Below are positions 59,106-62,760 of a DNA stretch of 62,760 nucleotides, in pieces (positions within the stretch are counted from its first letter, which is position 1; each line of letters begins with the position of its first letter). The position numbers and the translations under genes are program-made. Origin of the DNA: a virus. The stretch is taken from IMG/VR virus record IMGVR_UViG_3300044707_000497, positions 1 through 62,760 of that record, one strand, 5' to 3'. The notes beneath the pieces are model-generated. The model was not told the DNA's origin. It was given only the letters and a program-made list of their open reading frames with translations, and did no database searches.

Positions 59106-60476
59106 TTATGCGTTGTAATACCACCCGCCAGGTGTTCCGCCCATTCCGAGGAAGCCGCCGGATGATTTTTGGTATGAAAGTTGGTTTGGTGCTACCCCAT
59201 GGGCATTTGCTGCCGTTACTTGGTTGCCATAAAATCCAGCCGAGTTAATCCCACCACCACCTCCTCCACCACCCCCGCCCATGGACCCCATACCCATTCC
59301 CATGATCCCCCCGCCGATCTGCGAGGAGGCGTTGCTTACGAGTTGTGCGTTGGCAAGGCCACTCGCGAGCGAGCGGTTGGCGTTGGCGTAAGCTCCGGCG
59401 AGGCCCTGTCCTTGGATTCCAAGTTTCTGATTCGTGCGAGCCTCTGCGGCGGCAGCTTCGAGCGCGGCAGCTTGACGGGCTGTATCTGACTCCTGCCCGT
59501 AAATGTTCGTATTCATCGTGTTGAGGAAGCTGGCGCGGTTTGTGGCCGCGTCGAAGCGTTTATCCAGCGTCGTGTTGAGGCCGACCATCGTGTAGTTAAG
59601 AGGCACTTTCTGAGCCTCAAAGAGTCCGGCGCTGTTTTGGTTATTGACATCAATGACCTTGTTCACATTCAGCCCCATGAAGTTGTAAACATCGTTCACC
59701 CCCATCTGGGTTCCGGCGACAAGTGTGTTGTAGTCCTGAAGTTGACGGTCTTGGAAATTTTTCTGCCCTTGCTGGATTCCTGCATAGGAGGAGAGCCCGA
59801 GGTCTCGCATTGAGAGGTTAGTTCTAAGATCGCTGCCTAATCCTATTCCCGAGCCTAGGGCGCGTTGGGCGCTGGATCGCTCGATCTCCGCTTTCACCGA
59901 TGCGGGGACGATGCCCTGCGTAAGCTGCAAATCATTCAGCGCCATCTGAGAGCGCGTTTCGTCAAAAAGCGGTGTCGCCGCCCTCGCCAAGTCCAAACGG
60001 ATTTGCTGGTTCTTTTGACTCATCCGCTCGGCAAAATTTGCAAAGTCGTCGAACCGCGAAAGGTTGTAATCGTAGGTCTGGTCAGCGGACTTTTCGATAA
60101 CCTCATTGTTCCGCTTTTCAAGATCGGCGACATTTTTGTTCGCCTGATCGACGACCTTATTAACGCCTTCGTTATAGCTTGGAGCCTTCCCGATTGCTTT
60201 GTCTATCGTTTTACTGTAATCATCGACCGTTTTGGTTGTATTCTTTTGATATGTCGATGACAGCCCCCCTTGAGCAGATCGAAGCCCGCTTGTGATTCCT
60301 AGGACAGTCTCAAACCCGCGCTCGGACTCAGCCGCCGCGAGCTTCATGTATTTTTTCGTAGCCGCACTGCTTTGCGCGTTTGCGCGCCTTGTTGAGTCAG
60401 ACTGCATGGCCCCTGCCGCCACGGCTCCGCCTGCTATGATTGTGGCTCCTACGGCTACTGCTGCTATCGCTCCCAT
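59106..60476 (-). CDS. Virion-interior (ejection) protein
   Basis: 456 residues. It starts with a hydrophobic Ala/Gly/Val segment (IAAVAVGATIIAGGAVAAGA) like the membrane-active start of phage ejection proteins. A long helical Gln/Asn/Ala-rich body follows (residues about 40-370). The C-terminus is very Gly-rich (IGGGIMGMGMGSMGGGGGGG). It is likely packed in the head and released with DNA. Confidence 0.65.
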   Translation of the reverse strand: MGAIAAVAVGATIIAGGAVAAGAMQSDSTRRANAQSSAATKKYMKLAAAESERGFETVLGITSGLRSAQGGLSSTYQKNTTKTVDDYSKTIDKAIGKAPSYNEGVNKVVDQANKNVADLEKRNNEVIEKSADQTYDYNLSRFDDFANFAERMSQKNQQIRLDLARAATPLFDETRSQMALNDLQLTQGIVPASVKAEIERSSAQRALGSGIGLGSDLRTNLSMRDLGLSSYAGIQQGQKNFQDRQLQDYNTLVAGTQMGVNDVYNFMGLNVNKVIDVNNQNSAGLFEAQKVPLNYTMVGLNTTLDKRFDAATNRASFLNTMNTNIYGQESDTARQAAALEAAAAEARTNQKLGIQGQGLAGAYANANRSLASGLANAQLVSNASSQIGGGIMGMGMGSMGGGGGGGGGGINSAGFYGNQVTAANAHGVAPNQLSYQKSSGGFLGMGGTPGGWYYNA

Positions 60477-60477
60477 G

Positions 60478-61572
60478 CTAGGCTACTCCTTTCAGATAAA
60501 CTTGTGTCCAAGAAAGCAACCTCCCTTGGAGGAAAAGAAACCCCGCGCAATTTGCAGGGATGCCGAGCGCGATTGCAGCGGCAGCGGTATAGATAGAAGG
60601 GTTTGGCATAATGTTTTTGCCTGCGGCGTGGAGGAACTGGGTGATCTCTTGGATTTTTGTGTGAAGGTCCGAGCGGTGTTTCGCGAGCCAGCCGTCCACT
60701 TTTACCCAGAGCGGGTCGGGCTCACCTCTATGAAATGAATTTCCCCAGCCTGGGATTCTCAAACCGTCTTCAAACATGAGCTTGACGCCTTGCAGCGAGT
60801 GGCTTGACGCAAGTATCTCGTAGGATTGTTCCAGTGGCGCGTGCGTTCCCCCTAGGGTTAGCAGACCAGAGGCGATACTGTTTGTCCACGAGCCGTTGCC
60901 CGCCGAGCAAGCTGCGACAGCGTTGGAAGAAATGTTCCCACGGAAGGCGCTTTCAGCGTGCGCTTCTAAAACCAACTGCAACAACTCTTCCTCCCGCTCG
61001 CTCAGAGGGGAAACGCGCCCTGGGATAGCCGCCCCACCGCGTAGTGCCCCGTGGATGAACTGAGGCTCCATCTGCACGTTGAGGCTGCGGAGAACTTCAA
61101 ATTGTTCTTTTGGAAACTCAACGCCGCCAAGGCAATGATGCCAGATTTTTTCAACCACCTCGGACTTGTCCAAGTTTTTGAAGTTCACTACAAGCGCGAG
61201 CCCTTTAAGCTCCTCCAAGGCTTCAAGTGTGCGATCTACAAATTCATCAAGCGGAAGCTCTTCCACGGTCTTGCCGGACACTTTTGCAAACGACTCTAAA
61301 ACAGAATCTTGGTCGCGCTCCACAATGACCACACGGAGGCTCGGCATCAACTCAAGCAACTCTTTTGCTTTCAACGCCGCGCCGCAATCCGAATTGCCTA
61401 CATACTTTGCCCCAGCGGACATAACCTCGGCCATGCCTTTCGCGTCCAACCCTCTATTGCTAAGTTCATGGTGGCAAAGTGAATCTCCCCTCGTAAAGAG
61501 GTTTGCCAACCAAGCCGTGCGGGAGCGGGGTAGCCCCAGGATTAGAAAATTTCGCTCGGATTGGATTAGCAT
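60478..61572 (-). CDS. Sulfotransferase-like P-loop domain fused to a citrate-synthase-like domain
   Basis: 364 residues from ATG 61572; an upstream in-frame ATG at 61635 would overlap the preceding gene. The N-terminal domain has NFLILGLPRSRTAWLANLF (about 8-26), the PAPS-binding loop of sulfotransferases, and VVIVERDQDSVLESF. From about residue 175 the protein follows citrate synthase: the AGNGSWTNSIASGLLTLGG block with GGTHAPLE (H244), IPGWGNSFHRGEPDP and NIMPNPSIYTAAAAIALGIP, then FLFLQGRLLSWTQVY. In citrate synthase the later two catalytic residues are His and Asp; here they are N278 and S326. It is probably not a citrate synthase but a degenerate or repurposed one. Confidence 0.72.
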   Translation of the reverse strand: MLIQSERNFLILGLPRSRTAWLANLFTRGDSLCHHELSNRGLDAKGMAEVMSAGAKYVGNSDCGAALKAKELLELMPSLRVVIVERDQDSVLESFAKVSGKTVEELPLDEFVDRTLEALEELKGLALVVNFKNLDKSEVVEKIWHHCLGGVEFPKEQFEVLRSLNVQMEPQFIHGALRGGAAIPGRVSPLSEREEELLQLVLEAHAESAFRGNISSNAVAACSAGNGSWTNSIASGLLTLGGTHAPLEQSYEILASSHSLQGVKLMFEDGLRIPGWGNSFHRGEPDPLWVKVDGWLAKHRSDLHTKIQEITQFLHAAGKNIMPNPSIYTAAAAIALGIPANCAGFLFLQGRLLSWTQVYLKGVA

Positions 61573-61597
61573 AACCGTGTATTTATTACACCATACC

Positions 61598-62760
61598 CTA
61601 GCGCATGGCAAGGATTGATCTGTTGTGAACGCCAAAAACTTGTGACTTGAAGTATTGCTGCGTCATCTGGTCGGCGAGCAATTTCTTGCCTGCGTCAAAC
61701 GAGCCTGCCTTACCTTGGGTAAGGATAGCCAGAGCGGCCTGCGACACGGCTTCGTAGTTGTTCAGATACATGGAGTCTGTATCCGCCAGATGCGGCACGA
61801 ATCGGCGCTTGGCGAGGTAACGAACAAGGGTCTCCTTGTTTTCTTGCGGCACTGAAACAAAGTATCTGCGCTTCGTGATTCCGTCATCAGGATCGACAGC
61901 CTCTCCTCGGTCGCTGAACCCGCTGCGCCAAGGCTCCTCAGTAGTCTTGATGCCTGTCCCTCCACGCATGTATTCAGCGAAGCGGTCGTGGACTGGACGG
62001 GGATCACCGTCGAAGGTCACAAACAAGACTGTCTCGACCTCGCGGGGCAGGAATACCTCGCCGGATTGCTCCAGGGTAAAAGAGTAGTCTGCGACTGTGC
62101 CGACCCACTTGCCGCTGTTCATCAAGGCTTCCTCGGCGCTCGTCACAGCGCGTTTGATTGCGTTGTTTGAGAAAGTCAACGCCCCATCGAACCCCAATCC
62201 AATGCGCCCCCAGTAGTAGCCAAAGCTGTTCGGAGAGCCAAGCGAAAGCTCCATGCGAAGGGTGCGTCGGAAAGTTTCGTCGTTTGCCACGACATCGCGC
62301 TCGATTAAATCCAACGCGGATTTCTTGAGCCCTAGGGAAAGTTCCGACTGTCCTTCCAGAGCGGCCAGGTAACTTTCCACCAAGAGACGCTTTTGCTCGT
62401 AGGTTGCTGGCGGGGTTGGAATGTCATCGTCATCGCTACGAGCCACAAATTTTTGATGTGAGATCGCGTCGCTCACCGCTTGGTTTAGCAGCTTCGTCAT
62501 GCGCGAAGTCGGAACCTTGAGCCCCGTGGGGAGTTCATTGTGCAACCGCCCGACCTCCCCGATTACGGCTTTGCGGGACTTTCCTACCACAGCGATAATA
62601 TCTCTTTCAATCAAGTCCAGCGCCTCTTTTTTGAGCGCCATGGCAGGCTCAACTGCCGCTTGGGCTGTGGCGATGTAGCTCTCAACGAGTTTCTTCTTTA
62701 CCTCAAAAGAGACTGTCAGGCTCGGCCCGTCCAACTCCTCCCGCCTTTGTAAAAACTCCA
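61598..62760 (-). CDS. Virion structural protein with internal repeats, 5' end cut by window edge
   Basis: The frame is open to the right edge. The first possible start codon inside the window is a TTG at 62734, but the gene probably begins outside. Two tandem modules share LVESYxAxxxxxxxLxLKKx and ALDLIERDxxA, near residues 12-45 and 103-137 counted from that TTG. The C-terminal part has NNYEAVSQAALAILTQG, then LADQMTQQYFKSQVFGVHN, reminiscent of head-tail or neck proteins that follow the capsid in podoviruses. No capsid signature. Role inferred from place. Confidence 0.55.
   Translation of the reverse strand, partial: EFLQRREELDGPSLTVSFEVKKKLVESYIATAQAAVEPAMALKKEALDLIERDIIAVVGKSRKAVIGEVGRLHNELPTGLKVPTSRMTKLLNQAVSDAISHQKFVARSDDDDIPTPPATYEQKRLLVESYLAALEGQSELSLGLKKSALDLIERDVVANDETFRRTLRMELSLGSPNSFGYYWGRIGLGFDGALTFSNNAIKRAVTSAEEALMNSGKWVGTVADYSFTLEQSGEVFLPREVETVLFVTFDGDPRPVHDRFAEYMRGGTGIKTTEEPWRSGFSDRGEAVDPDDGITKRRYFVSVPQENKETLVRYLAKRRFVPHLADTDSMYLNNYEAVSQAALAILTQGKAGSFDAGKKLLADQMTQQYFKSQVFGVHNRSILAMR

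Noticed and set aside
1-62760. CRISPR array, insertion sequence or transposase
   Set aside because: Repeats found are coding modules, short tandems or operators; no spaced direct-repeat array, transposase or IS ends were seen.
61598-62760. Major capsid protein
   Set aside because: Length is near, but the internal LIERD repeats and the C-terminal pattern do not fit a capsid; the capsid gene is more likely outside the window.

Overview
The window is most of the genome of a tailed double-stranded DNA phage, probably podovirus-like. It carries a large terminase, portal, 3TM holin, endolysin, a long series of tail fibres and a 3812-residue virion polyprotein, and also its own DNA polymerase A, primase, helicases, ATP-dependent ligase, tyrosine recombinase and sigma factor. 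No ribosomal or housekeeping gene is present. The host is probably a Gram-negative bacterium. Many early genes lack a Shine-Dalgarno sequence and have A/C-rich leaders, a style seen in groups such as Verrucomicrobia or Bacteroidetes; the host assignment is inference only. Both edges cut through genes: the portal on the left and a virion protein on the right. No major capsid protein was recognised, so it probably lies outside the window.

Layout. The late genes are on the minus strand in two blocks, 15.4 kb down to 1 and 62.76 kb down to 45.07 kb. They would form one run if the genome is circular or circularly permuted. Reading that strand, the order is terminase, Ig-like and collagen-like fibres, a repeat-rich fibre with its assembly chaperone, more adhesins (Gly-rich and LRR), the lysis cassette, an HNH nuclease, a glycosyltransferase-like protein and the portal. 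After the window edges come a repeat-containing virion protein, a P-loop sulfotransferase/citrate-synthase-like fusion, three virion-interior proteins and the giant polyprotein. The early and middle genes are on the plus strand from 15.7 to 45.0 kb: integrase, small DNA-binding proteins, a replication block (17.0-26.2 kb), small regulators ending in a sigma factor and a strong terminator (26.4-28.5 kb), a 1.5-kb gene-free region with many hairpins, and then about 40 small genes. Those include a minimal ligase, an ArdC-like protein, a CobS/CobT-like AAA+ and VWA pair, a candidate small terminase and a secreted repeat protein.

How it works together. Most plus-strand genes are coupled by ATGA overlaps. 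Each transcription block is introduced by a recurrent motif, TAATAACCGT, found upstream of starts on both strands. A cluster of TCTGGACAAA sites lies between the divergent terminase and integrase genes and is the likely early/late or lysogeny control point.

The most unusual items are: a complete tRNA-like sequence with anticodon CAU inside the giant gene; two copies of an undescribed structured RNA at 26.3 and 44.5 kb; the long hairpin-dense non-coding region at 28.9-30.0 kb; the sulfotransferase/citrate-synthase-like fusion whose two later catalytic positions are substituted; the phage CobS/CobT-like pair; a 304-nt out-of-frame overlap of primase and helicase; a 26-residue membrane peptide between holin and endolysin; and a strong excess of the palindrome CCCTAGGG.
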